Assembly (NCBI GenBank): GCA_028554645.1
Contig: JAQOOI010000072.1
Location: 62,001 to 126,000 of the forward strand
DNA: 64,000 bases
Direction: 5' to 3'
Source of the DNA: Omphalotus guepiniiformis
Taxonomy: Eukaryota; Basidiomycota; Agaricomycetes; Agaricales; Omphalotaceae
The position numbers and the translations under genes were made by a program. Of this stretch, positions 49,097 to 60,771 are shown piece after piece. Within the stretch, counting starts at the first letter, position 1. Each line of letters starts with the position of its first letter. The notes below the pieces were generated by a model. The model did not search any database and was not told the DNA's origin. It saw only the letters and a list, made by a program, of their open reading frames with translations.

Positions 49097-51286
49097 TTAC
49101 TTGCGCGTGAAGGTATCCACGTCTTTCCAAGCCTTGAGCAGTGTACGGTTGATGCTCATCATACCAGGCTGACTATCGGGTCCGTGAGCCTCATGAATAT
49201 AGTCTCCTTCCTTGGCCTTGCAAAGCTCATCAGCATTACGACGATCAGCTGGTGCGAAAGGTTGATTCAAAGAGCTGAAGATGTAGTCATGCGGGTTCGG
49301 TGCTGGGTGCTGGAAAAAGGGCAGGTGAAATTTGAGTATAACGAAAGTGTAGACGAGTTGTAAAATACGGACCGCAGTGATCTCGTGCAGCTCACGTTGG
49401 ATCGTGAGACAGAATTCATCAAGGTCTGAGAGAAATTCGAATGAGAAAATGCTTTTTTAAGAATGATATTTCGTTGTTAGACGTACCTAGATCATTCAGA
49501 TCGTAGTTGAAGGGATTCTCACTGAAAGGGGGTAGGGGGGTCTATGTCAGCTCTAGTATCGCATAAAATGAAAGTGCAACTGACATCTCTTGACCAATCT
49601 CGAGGAATCCGAGGAACAAGAAAGCAGCGAAGGCAGTACCTGGAATCGTGAGGTAGTGGAAATTTGTATAGATTTGGAACTAGTGCATATAAATCAGTCA
49701 CAAGAATGCGAGATGCATCAAATAATCGAACCGGAAGGGCAAGCAAGTAAATCCTGTGCGAACAAGTCAAAAAGATTATCCTCTCTGGCAGAATTAAGAG
49801 GCATACCATAGAGAAATACGCAGGTGAGCCTGGTATGCGAAAGGAAGAGGCGTGTTCGCAATACGCTCAAGATTCGTAAGCGTGTCTTGCAAGTTGCCGA
49901 GCTGACCGACAAAGACACCTGCGAGGGGAGCTTGTATCACGGAGTTCCTGATGAGCACTGCATTCAACCACTAGGTTAAATATGCTGTCAGTCATTTCAA
50001 AGCCTTAAAGCCACGTACAATTGAAGTAGCTAGAGTATAAGGTCAGAACACCGAAAAAGAGGGATGGTTCAGTGAAAAACTTACTTCATCAAGAACAGCG
50101 AAATCTCCACGGGTACATTACTGTCACAAGGCGAAGGCTTGTGTTTCCTGCCAAGCACACTCCTCATATCGACGTCCTGACTTCCAGGGCTCTTTCTAAA
50201 CGGTTTCGCAATCAACTTGAAGATACGAAGGAAAGGGAAGTAATCCGATAAAGACGCCCGCGGTGGGTTGCGCGAAGGTTTTAGGGGTCGGTGCACATTG
50301 ACTTGAGGAAGGACCTGTTCAGGATCGAAGGAGCGGTGATGGTGGCCAGAGAGTGACCGGAGGAACCCTTTGGGCTTTTCGTCCTTGACGGAACCCGATG
50401 TGAAGGAACTGGTAGAGCGGATTTGGCCGTGTTCGTATGGATGCTCGCCGTCTTCGGAGGCGTGCCAGATGGGAAGCATATCAGCTTCGGTCTGTCCACC
50501 ACTGGCATAGCGAGGAAGGAAGGATATCAAAGGGTAGAGATCCTGGTAGTACACCCCTGGCTCGCCTCGAAGGTAGTGCTAATATAGAATGTTAATACTT
50601 AAGAGAAACCCCAAATCATGATACTCTTACCTTGACGGAGACCGCATATGCTTGAATCTGGAATGGACAATGAGTTTCGGAATGAAGGAATTTGAAATGT
50701 GATCGACAACTCACTAAATTGATCATGGTCTTTTTTTCAATTATGGATTCGAGGACAGTCAGGCGCTTCAATTCTGGTCTTTCTGGTCTATCATTAGGGA
50801 CATGAATCCAGATCTGGTAGTACGTGTGTTTCATTAGTTTGTTATACTGTGAATGAGACGTGTCAAGCATACCATGGTCGCCAGAGCTCTAGAGTAGGTA
50901 GCAATATTTGTCCACATTTTCCTTCCATCCTGATATCTGACAGCCAGTTTATTTCAGCTACTACGAGACCAAACGAACACGAAGTGGGACGCACCGTTCA
51001 TAAGCTGAGGATGTACGAAACGAAATCACAAGACCGAGGGCTGTACCCAGTACACCCAGCAGATCGTTTTTGAGCGTAAGTTGATGCGTCGTCATCTCTG
51101 AGATGAGAGTGACCACTGTATGTCCCCAGAGCAATCAGTTTCCGCCATATGACATAGTTCAAACAACTCACTCGTCGCCACAAGTGTGAAGAAGAGTACC
51201 TCTGGCCAGATGTCATTAATGACTGTGGCCAAGAACTTCTTCCTGATCGACATTTTACCACTGAAAAGAGGGTTCGAGGACACCAT
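49097..51286 (-). CDS. Bestrophin-family anion channel (UPF0187 type)
   Basis: A membrane channel expected to conduct chloride or other anions. On the minus strand it starts at 51286 (MVSSNPLFSG). The first exons are 51286-51172 and 51115-50995. More follow across introns near 50.94, 50.86, 50.7, 50.6, 50.05, 49.95, 49.8, 49.55 and 49.4 kb, ending TFTRK and TAA at 49097-49099. Diagnostic blocks are WPEVLFFTLVATM (first helix), GVLGTALGLVISFRTSSAYE followed by RYQDGRKMW across a splice site, IEKKTMINLIQAYAVSVKHY, and near the C-terminus AFLFLGFLEIGQEIENPFNY and DLDLDEFC. The GQEIENPF block matches the acidic cluster of this family. A Ser/Arg-rich cytosolic loop of about 130 residues (around 50.4-50.15 kb) is inserted between helices, as in other fungal members. 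Subcellular site is unknown. Confidence 0.88.
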
Positions 51287-54200
51287 TTTGCCTCGTCGTG
51301 TGGTCTTGAAGGAGAGAGTAGGCTAATGAGCGAAAGCAGGGGGTTCTTCAATTTATACCTGGGGAGCACGGATCAAGGGCCGCCGGAAGAAATTTACGGA
51401 TACGGTATGCGAAATTCCAGGAACTTGAGAAGTGTTACCCGCAGCACAGCGCAGAAGGCGATATAAGAGAACGAAAATACGAACGCAGTGACCTTTGGGC
51501 AAGCCCACAGGTTTTGAGACTCGAAAGGAGGGGATCACAAGAACCCACAACATAGAGGATTTTTATTGCATCCAAATGATCGATCTATCAATTGTCGATG
51601 TTTCAGTTGTTCACGAGTTGAAAAAAACCTGGAAACGAGGCACGATCCATCAATGATTTCTGACACGCCGGAAGTCCGTAATAAAGTATTAAGTATGACG
51701 AAACTTAGGCTTTTATGCGCGTCCAGAGCGGTCTGAGTACCCCGAAAGTTCTTGAATCCATGTCCCAGTAGCGACCTTTGAACGTAACTTTGGCAATAGA
51801 GGTAGATATTTCTATATGTTCGAAGGCAGAAAGAGATGAAGGGTGAAGAGAAAAGCTAGTAGGGGTTCCGCACCGCCGGGTACGCCACACTGTCACGTGC
51901 TCAGGCGGTGCTGAAATATTCGATTTGGATGCTCCAAGTCTCCTCACTGTCAGTACAACCGACGCCGTCGCAACGTCTCCTTTCTCACTGAATGTTCTGA
52001 ATGAGCGTCCAACAGAAACATTAGAAATAGCGCTCTGTGCTCGGCGCTGATCTTCATGCGCCCATGGTGGAGCATAGTACGCAATTCAATGTATCATACC
52101 ATCTAAGGTGGTTGCTTTCATCATTCCAATCAGCGCTGCAGTCTCGTCTCAGCGCACAGCAAGTCCAACGTGTTTCCATTGAATAGTCCTGCATCTAACT
52201 ATGGTGGAAACATACCTTCCCAAATCACTTGCTTGCTTGCCAGAATAGGGCCGCAAATCCTGGATGCAACGGTGAGTAACTAGGTTATTGTGGTGAGGTC
52301 CCATATTGACGTGGAAAGATAGAAGTACATCTCATTCTCATGTCAACCAACCCACAAAAGAAGATCTTATACCCTTTTTTGTCTGCTTTCGCTGTTCAAC
52401 GTGAAAGCAAATGCATGTCCTTGATATCGATTGACTTGTGAAAAGCCAGAATATGAAGTCAATATTCTATCACGGTTGCTGTGGTGGATCGCATACAATG
52501 GGAACTGAGGTCTGCCGATTTGAGGAAACTTGGGCGCGCGACTGTACATGTTCGCCTTTAGTCTTGTCCTGGTCTTGTCTGAATAGTTCACGGCGGACCT
52601 GGCTTTACATGTGAGTCTTATCTCGGTCTTTATTACGCTTCGTCAACAAGTCTTAGCCTTAGATCATAAGGGTCGTCTATGTACTTCCCTGGGTCCGGTG
52701 AGACGTTATGGTTCGACCTCGCTGCGTTCATGATACAAATGCTCTATATTGAATATTGAATTTTTGTGGTATATGACGCCAGTTTAACTGTTCAGGAGAC
52801 AAGTTTAAAAAGTGAGTTTCCTACGTTCTTTGAATCGTTTTTCGAAACAAGATTCACTGGGCTACTTCAATAGAAATACCAAAGTCGGAGAATCCTGCCC
52901 GAAGAATTAAAAAAACGCTTGCATAACATTATTGGCGTGCATACACGCGAGCCGTTCGGGAGCCGTTCGAATTCGCCCATTCAACGCTTGACAAGGTGCG
53001 CTCGTGGTGACTACTGTTGTATGTCGATGTGCTAAGTATTGTATTCCTTTGTAGATTGATAGAAATCTCGGTCGGAGGAGGGTTCTGCCCGAAGAAAAAA
53101 GCGCTTGCATAACATTCGCGCGCATGTAAGCGAGGCTAGAGCTGTTTGCTCATTCAATGCTACCAAGGTGTGCTCATATCGGCTATGCTGGTGTGCGTTC
53201 ATGAACAGTGAAGGTGGGAAGTCCTTAAAGTGATTCTACGTCCGAAAGACTCATTCCGTTCGCTACAGCAGGATGCACTCCCTATACATGTCCGTTTCAT
53301 GTCGCCCATGCAATAATAAGCGACAGCGTTGAACGAATTCTTGACTCCTGAGGCATCTTGCATTGTTTGCGGCATCTGCAAGGTTGGACGCACCACAGGT
53401 CGCCTATAAGATTTTCATATATTTCAAGCCATTTCTGCTTCTGTATGTGATTTCCAGCTCGGTCTTCATACTGGGAATGCGAAGAGGCTGATTCCACTTC
53501 ATTAACAGGGCGTCTAATGCCAGCGAGACGCTAAATCAGCGCTAAAACCGAAAGAATTGTATAATATCTTTGGCCGAGCATTTATGCACTTCTTTTAACT
53601 TAGACAATCTTTAGTGAGTTTTCCATGTTCTTAATTTTTGCGACCGACATTCACGGGTGATTTATTCGAAGGTGATGAAAATACGAAGTCGGCGGAATCT
53701 GACCGAAAAACGGAGATTGGATTGACGCGCACGCTAGGTTGAAACTAACGCGGTTTATCATAGCCCTTCGATCCCGCCTAGTGGCAAGGTGCGCTCGTAT
53801 TATGTCAGTGTGTTGAATTCTCGGGGAAGTGCATGCCCCGTAGTTTGACTAACTGAACTCGTGCCCTATGGCAGCAGGATGCATTCTCTGTACGTCCATC
53901 CATGCGATAATATCATCTGCAGTTTACCTCGTATTTTTGGCTGTGTAGGCTACCGACAGCAGGTACCATCGTACCGCGATGCACAGCAAGACTAGATGGG
54001 CGCCCCGGACAAGAGGGTATGATTCCTAAGGGGTCTTGCAGGTGCTATCTCTGAAGATTACGACCTTGTTGTGCACCGTGACGGCACTAGTAAATGGAGC
54101 GTATGGTCTTTCGTTGTTTGTTTCTGGCACTGGCATGACACTTTTTGCAAAACACTGCGAAAATTGACAAGCGTTGGGGCAACACGAGATACTTTTGCAC

Positions 54201-55313
54201 TTCAAGCTACATAGCAAGTTCTAGATGTCGCCGCCATCAAACTTATGCAGACGTATCTATCATTACTTGGGCGAGGCGTCCTCGCGTCCATCCTATACGA
54301 TAACATCTATATCAATTGTTCGATGGCTTCGCGATAACACAAATCAGATACGAAAACTAAATTCCAACATCGGACTTGAAGCCTTGAAGCACGAAGGACC
54401 TGTGCCAGTTAAAGCTTATTGGTTCAACTTCTACTATCGTAAACACTGCCTCGCTGCCAACCATTCAAATATTCATTCCCCGTCAAGTATGCATAATGCA
54501 CTGGCACGAGAAGTCCATCGTGACTTTCATACGGGACATTTCAAGTACAACCCCATCATGTGTCCTGGGAGACAATCGAAAACTCCGATGAAGATGGAGC
54601 GAATCGTGTAGAATTCCGACTGGTTAGTATCTTTTCGCCTCATGGGACTTCTGTCTAGCTGACTAGAAACATGCCAACTAGAAAAATGCCAACATATTCC
54701 CAGTTCGCACTGTACTTAAAGCAATGCTGGCGGTCAAGCTTTCAAGAGAAAACATTCGCCACCAGAGTTTAGTCCGAGTCGCTGACTGTGCGTATGATTA
54801 CGTGATATGTCGAGGATTGGAAGCTTCAAGTTGGACTTTGAACCATCTACTCAATGTGTAGCAGGTTCAACAAGTCTAGGTGAGTAATTTTAGCTCGAAG
54901 CCTCTATGCTACCACATACAGCCAGTGGTTACTAGGCTCCTAGAATACTTTATCTCGATTCACGAGGTGTGGTGCCGCGACATGAGAAAGTTTGCGAACC
55001 AAACCCCTGAACGAAAAACGTCAGTACTTCCGCCCTTCCGATAAGTACATGTATTATATGGATGGAGTGGATCAATCTCGATGAAAAGTAGAATTTAAGT
55101 TAGTGTCAGCGATGAACCCGCTATGCCAACAGAAATGATAGCCGATTTCTGGGAGGCATGAGCGCTTCAGAGATAAGCTGCTTTACGGGATACGGGAATG
55201 ACCCTCAGTGGTTATAAAAAGTCGCAGTGCCTTCATTCCCCAGTTTGGTTCTTCGACTCTACCCCCTCCGGCGAGGCGTCCCTCATCTGATATTCACGTC
55301 CTGCTTGCTGTAC
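51287..55313. other. 4-kb intergenic region with degenerate repeats
   Basis: No gene is supported. The + strand frame 54225-54611 (128 aa) has no family signature. Three diverged copies of a repeat lie at 52.8-53.95 kb and are listed separately. The rest looks like ordinary AT-balanced spacer and the DUF6533 promoter. Confidence 0.45.
52800..53950. repeat. Degenerate repeat, three diverged copies
   Basis: Three blocks (about 52810-53040, 53065-53330 and 53610-53935) share strings in the same order. Copies 1 and 3 share AGTGAGTTT followed by a GTTCTT block. Copies 1 and 2 share GCCCGAAGAA, then CGCTTGCATAACATT. All three share AAGGTG(C/T)GCTC. Copies 2 and 3 share CAGCAGGATGCA followed by a CCATGC(A/G)ATAAT block. 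Orientation is the same. They look like the remains of a tandemly duplicated mobile or non-coding element; no open reading frame or terminal repeat is preserved. Confidence 0.6.
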
Positions 55314-57260
55314 ATGGACGTTGACAATGGTCTATCTGAGGAGGACGTGATACTTGCTAAAGATCTGTGCGTGTATACCCTTTTTTCCATGTCCAGGAGA
55401 GCCTTATTCTAACTTACTTGAATGAAGGCAAGCCTTCAAGGTCAGTTTTAATCGCGTCCAAGCTATACAAGTGCAAGAGGACTGAAAACATGATGCGATT
55501 AGTGGTACTTTACCGCGTGTGCCTCTCTACTCTTCTACGACTATCTGCTTACCTGGCCGCAAGAATGGAAGTATGCATGGAACGGGAGAAGGAAAGGTCA
55601 TGGTGAGTCTACCCCATTGGATGCTTGGTGCCATTAATCCCTCTCATGACATCGTTCGCGTGATTTTAGTATTCTATCTGTTTATTATTGTGCGCATACG
55701 CCACTTGCTTGATGGAGGTCGACGCTTACACAAGGTACACGATGGCAGGCTAGATATATTCCTATTGCATTTTGTATAATAACAATGTCCGGTGCGTGGT
55801 GTTCTTTCTATTGACCGCATACTGTGCATTGACATTGACTGCGGTTGTGATGAACAGCTTATTTTTCACCCTTATGGACCTTCGATGTACGTCGTACAAT
55901 CCGCATATGATATCTCACACCCTTCTCTGAGCTTCCGTTTGGACTTCTAGATGTAAGCTCCAACATTCCACTCGCCATATTTTCATTCTCAAATACGGTT
56001 CTTCGATATATGTAGTCGATTCGTCATTGTCGAATGGCTTCAAACATTATTAATTGTAATTCCCGCAGAGACTGTGCTTCTACTTCGGTATGTAATGGAG
56101 CTGCTGTAGAACTAAGATTTGTTCGCTAATCGTCGTTGTAGTGTGAAGGCATTAACAAATAATAGACCGCTTGCATTTTTACTTGCGTCGATTGCGATGA
56201 CACAGTGCATCGTTGTATTCTACGCTATGGCTCAGCGAGGTCAAAATAATGGTGTGTCACTCAAGAGAGAAGAGGCACTTGTAAAGGCTGAATGACTGCT
56301 TCCTTTACTAGCCTTACCAGTACCTCAGGTCGCCATAGATCCATTCCATGGTGAGTATCTGAGATATTCTTATAGGCCTCATCGTTGAATCTTCTCCTCG
56401 CAGTGTGCATATTGTATTCGGACCCGAAAAAGTAAACATTTTCATCACCTGCAGCTGTTTGCCTAGCTAAACTATCTGCAAATCTAGGGACATTATCTAC
56501 CTCTCGTTCTCCATCGCCTTCGATTGCATAGTCTTCCTAACAACGCTCGTCTTCACGATACGCGCACCGTATTCTTATGAGCTGCGCGCTAGATCACAAC
56601 GCAACAGGAGAACCAGATACCCAGTCCGCCTTCGAGAACATATTCACGTCCGACCTCGCTCAGTGTTACTCTCGACTATCCAGCGTGATGGAGTATTGTA
56701 TTTTTCTGCGATTCTTTCGGGGAATGTGATTTGGATGATATTGTCCTTGCATGGACGGGTGCGTAGCTGATCTCACTGGGTTAGTTATTCTTACAAGCTA
56801 ACCTTCGTATCTCGCAGCCTGGGTTGAAATTGATGAACGCGCAGTAAGTCATACGTCTATTCCACCCCAGAAAAGACCAACTCACCTCTTTACTATCCTA
56901 TACCCATAGACCCAGCATGATGTAAGTCGTTTGTATCTGGGTCCTGCACCACTGACAAAAATCTTACTCGCGGCTCTCAGATTGACATCAATCATGATTA
57001 ATCGCCTTACCCTCTCCCTTCGCAGAGCCGGGTACAAGCAGTCAGTCAGGGGTATGAATGAAATTGTGTCAGAGTGGCCTTTGGATATGCTCGATACGGA
57101 TGATGAGGACTCTGAAGGAGAAGCTTTAGGAGTTGAGGGAGAAGAACGGGAACGGGAGCAGGATCGGGGAGAGGAACATGAACGAGAGCAGGAGCAGGAA
57201 GGTGGAAGAACGCAGGATGGTGAAGACGACGTCGAGCCACAGCTGGCGCGTATCAGGTAG
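55314..57260 (+). CDS. DUF6533 seven-helix membrane protein of basidiomycetes
   Basis: A probable membrane receptor-like protein of unknown role. Exon 1 (55314-55366) encodes MDVDNGLSEEDVILAKDL. A 13-base micro-exon (55428-55440) gives QAFK and restores phase, and exon 3 (55503-55602) carries WYFTACASLLFYDYLLTW, the DUF6533 hallmark. Further exons encode helices at about 55670-55740, 55795-55890 and 56010-56090 (WLQTLLIVIPAETVLLLR). Helices also lie at 56140-56250 (LAFLLASIAMTQCIVVFY), 56480-56570 and 56690-56760. Then come GLKLMNAQPSMM and LTSIMINRLTLSLRR, the usual end of the domain. The C-terminal tail is acidic, with Glu/Arg/Gln-rich repeats. The middle exon boundaries (55.7-56.0 kb) were not resolved with confidence. 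Function is unknown. Confidence 0.8.
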
Positions 57261-57726
57261 TGAGGTTAGTACAGCATCCGTTCGCTGAGGAAATCGTTCT
57301 GATTGATTATTTAGTGTCACAGAGTGTCACCTGTGGAATTCTGGCATTCTACCAACATGGTCACCAGCCATGTATGATTGATTTTCGAATCATATGGCTC
57401 AAGCTATGCCGATGCAGTGTCACAATGTAATCGACGGCCATTGACAGAGGAGCTTTTAGCGCAGTTGCCGGTGTTGCGTTGAAGTCAGTCTCTCGGTATA
57501 CTTTCTATGCGGCATCCATTTCGAATCAGTACAGTTGGTATTTGCTTGGATCAGTCCTGTCGTTGATAGCATGGTCCTGTCGTTGATAGCACGGAATGCA
57601 TCGTCGGAATGCATCGTCTTCGTCTTTAACATACACATGGTGTGCGTGAAAGGTCTCTACCAAGGGTATTCTGTCTTCTGTACTCTGAAGCATCTTGCCA
57701 GCGTTGGGTAGTCACAATGAGGTTTA
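57261..57726. other. Spacer between DUF6533 gene and the duplicated island
   Basis: The 3' flank of the DUF6533 gene. Two neighbouring short tandem duplications are present near 57554-57617, with units GTCCTGTCGTTGATAGCA and GGAATGCATCGTC. No gene is seen. Confidence 0.5.
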
Positions 57727-58209
57727 TTAACTGGTACATGAAAAAGGAATGTAACAAAAAATTTTAAGTGAAGCAGAAGATTTGTCTATATAAGAGCAGC
57801 AAAGCAATATAGTCAGACAACGCCACTTCTCAACCATAACTACGAAAGTATCAGTCAGTAAGGCTATCAGAGCAAAAACACGCGGACAAGACGACGTACA
57901 AGTTAGACATAAAGAGGAAGGCACACCACCTCACCATCCACCGCGGTCCAACCTTCCGAGGGCATGATCCATTTCCGTGGCTCCTTGTAAAACGAATCTT
58001 CCGGGCAGACCAAAGTATACCAGATCTTCACATTGTCCGCCCTCTTTGTTGATGGTTCCGATTCACGCGCTGCCCGGCGAGAAGCCTCTCGAACGACCTC
58101 GCGAATATGTTGCACCAGTGGGGTAAGCTTTTTCCGAATCTGTATGCATTGCGCTCAGCGTGCCATTGAAAGATCCATATAACAGTGTCCTTGGGATTGA
58201 CCTCCACTC
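57727..58209 (-). pseudogene. Truncated duplicate of the NTPase-nuclease gene 3' end
   Basis: This minus-strand fragment matches the 3' end and 3' UTR of the gene at 61587-63469: compare about 58209-57727 with about 61930-61470. It covers the end of the nuclease-like domain (VNPKDTVIWIFQ) and the C-terminal VPSEGW-type block, then the same untranslated sequence. One extra G in the run at about 58120-58124 (GTGGGG here, GTGGG in the intact copy) shifts the frame, so the two halves lie in different frames. No upstream part of the gene is present. It abuts the UstYa-like gene remnant, whose last codons lie at the junction. Confidence 0.85.
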
Positions 58210-59165
58210 TCATCTCGAGTCAGTCGGCACATTTACACCGGCCAGGTATCGAGGACATCCCGAAAGCTCGTCGTCATAAATATGAATGGTATCGTTGAAC
58301 GGTACGCGCATCCGGTTTTCTCTTCCCCACTCTTGAATTGCCTCGAAGTTCCGGCAAGTGCGTGCAACGTCTAAGTAGCCGAGGTTTTTGTGTTTCTTTT
58401 CGTCCCATTGCCATCTGAGGTCGTAAGGTGAGTAGCCTCCTCAATGATAAACTAGCGAAGAAACATACACTATTGTACTGATATCGGATGAACACATCAG
58501 AGCTGAGGGACACACAGTGAGAGATGTGAGCGTCAATGTCGTCATTACCGAAGAGCATCTTCGTGTAATACTCAGAATGGAGCGTCTGCCTAATGATATT
58601 CTATGAGAATTGAGTATTATTGGTATCTAATCGCATGAAGCTCACCAAGCAATGGAGGTTATGGAAAACTTCTACTTCAACAATAGAATAACCTTCATCC
58701 CCAGGAATAGGCGATGTCTTGTTGAGCACGTCTTCACGTATCATGCTAGAGATGCCAATTGATATACAGCGTGGTAAGCGCTTTTTTTGGATGACTGCGT
58801 GGCTAGGATGCTCGCGTTGGTAAAGATCGGTCCACGAGAGTATTTAGAAGGAGGCGCAGTCAACACAGGATCGCGACGGAAGGACTTGAGCTGGTATTCA
58901 ACAGCGTCTTGCGCGGGGACTAACGGCGCTGGACACTCAGACGGACACGAACAGTAGACGAGGTTGGGTCTGTAAGGCTGAGGCTTTGACCAGTAGGTCG
59001 CCGGTCCTGGCGCCAAAAACCTTGCGAATGGTCCTTTGAAGGTGGATGTACAGTACGAAGATTGACTTCAAGTTACAATGACTCACCAATACAGCCCTTG
59101 AGTGTTTGTTGGGGCTCAGAACAGCATGGTCGAAATACTTCGCGGTAGAAGTAGAAGCCAGACAT
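58210..59165 (-). pseudogene. UstYa-like (DUF3328) oxidase gene, probably broken
   Basis: UstYa-type proteins oxidise or cyclise peptide backbones in fungal ribosomally made secondary metabolites; many relatives have other or unknown roles. On the minus strand the two hallmark metal-binding motifs are present as FHNLHC (about 58660) and HISHC (about 58525). LNKTSPIPGDEGY lies before them. WQWDEKK and TCRNFEAIQEW follow after short introns at about 58600-58650 and 58430-58470. The first half (AQDAVEYQLKSF, PPSKYS) lies in a different frame from the WTDLYQ block, with the shift near 58835, exactly where family members carry about ten more residues. A second deletion seems to follow HISHC. The N-terminal membrane helix typical of the family is not seen. 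I call it decayed, but an unusual splice is not excluded. Confidence 0.55.
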
Positions 59166-59408
59166 GAACAAGCCTGACCTAGGCCTCAGCTGTATGTTGA
59201 AGAATCAAGATGCGGTGGCAGGTGCATATGGGCTTCCTCTACATAAGGTCGAGGCTTGCAGCGGCGAACACAAAAGGATACCAGACACATCCGCGAACAC
59301 TTCCAAAGACGTACGATTTGGCAAGGTCAGACAAATGCTGTCGGCTCACAATAAAATCAAGAAGACATGGGGTGTTTGAAGAAAGAAAGAAGTACAACGA
59401 TTGAAACA

Positions 59409-60771
59409 TTAATCCCAAGTCACAGGTTCAAACCAGTCATCGTCGCCAATATTCTCAAAGCTATGCTCAATCTATGAAGGTTTGTTAGTCCAAAATGGCT
59501 CGAGTCGTCTTGAACTCACCCAGTAAGACAGAACAGCAGCAATCCGATCCGCCGAAGACTTGTCCACCAGTATTTCGCCTGCTTTCTCCGAAACATACAG
59601 GGTCAAGGGAGAAGATACTTGGTACTTCCCTCCAGGGGCATCTTGGTTGACACGTATGATTATGAAAATCCACTCATGTCCATTGGTCAAAGCCCCACGT
59701 AGAAACTTCTGTCTGCAGAGGCTGAGTACCAAAATGCAAGAACCGAATGAAACCATACTCCAAAAGGGTGGCGCAGGCATACATCTCGGAGACCGCCTGT
59801 GGCAAATGAACGACTACCCTGCCGCCTTCAGGCTTCGCTTCCACAACGACAAAGAAGCCCGTGGGCAGCAGCCGGGCAGTCGACGAAGTCGATTCCTGTG
59901 GCTCAGCAGCTGTGTGGGCGTGAATCAGCAGCCCATTGAAGTCACACTGTACCGACCAACAGCATTCTCCGCCTTGATAATCCGACAGACATTCAACATT
60001 TGTGGATCCATCAGGATAGATTCTGTGAAACTTTGAGGAAAAAACATCGCCGAATGATCGATTTACACACCAGCAATATCTTTCTCTGCGACAATCGCAG
60101 AGTAATCGATTTGCCCGGCCAAAGTTGTCAAGGCCGTTGGAGAGACACGCGTGGTTGGAATGGTGTGCTCCATGTTCATGACCATACGTTTTCCTTCGCT
60201 AACCAGAGCGGAAGCTCGAAAAAAGAATGCATCTATCCAAGAGCGAGCAGAGGCCTCTACCTGTGGAGACATAAGCAAGGAATCCTACTTTACGACAGAT
60301 GCAAACCATTTTGGGAACCAGCTGTTCTAGCCAAGTCAAGTGACGGTGAAGGTTTTCCGATGACCAGATATGTTGTGGCTGAAGAGCACTAATATCTTCA
60401 ACACGCGACTCATGAGGTTTTGCAGTGAGGCGTATGCCCCATTGTTGAAGATGCAAGTTTTGCGTCAATACTTCTGCGTCAACACCGGCAAAGTTGTAGG
60501 GCTGATTGAAGAGATGAGGCAATCAGACGGAGGGGAGGGGTTTCTGACTGACCTGTGGTCGTTCCAGCTTCTTCTCCATCCAAAATAGCAGCGTATCCAT
60601 CGGACGCAAGAATCGTTCCTCGTCGCCCGTCGACCCCGTCTCGGTCTGTGATGCCGGCGTCACTTCATCCACCACCTCGAGCTTGAGCGTTTCCTTTAGA
60701 GCAAGTAAAGAGTGGTAAGCTACTGAGAGCTCGACACCACTCAGTCCAGACAGTTTGCGCTTCTTTGCCAT
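59409..60771 (-). CDS. Basidiomycete protein with PD-(D/E)XK nuclease-like signature
   Basis: Minus-strand multi-exon gene starting MAKKRKLSGL at 60771 and ending with a DDDWFEPVTWD tail at 59409. Exon 1 (about 60771-60555) is basic then acidic. A second exon (60.2-60.5 kb) holds ISALQPQHIWSSENL. The third has ARSWIDAFFFRASALV, NMEHTIPTTR and GQIDYSAIV. The fourth has GFFVVVEAK and LPQAVSEMYA. The last parts carry GALTNGHEWIFIIIRV and a closing helix. The Asp of GQIDY, the Glu-x-Lys of VEAK and the following Gln are placed as in PD-(D/E)XK nucleases. The VEAK exon also carries a Ser-rich stretch. I recall such proteins as common, uncharacterised families in mushrooms, often near Crinkler/RHS genes. 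Nuclease activity is an inference. A few splice sites remain unresolved. Confidence 0.7.

Noticed and set aside
54225..54611. 128-aa + strand open frame
   Set aside because: No recognisable motif and isolated between degenerate repeats. It may be a relic.
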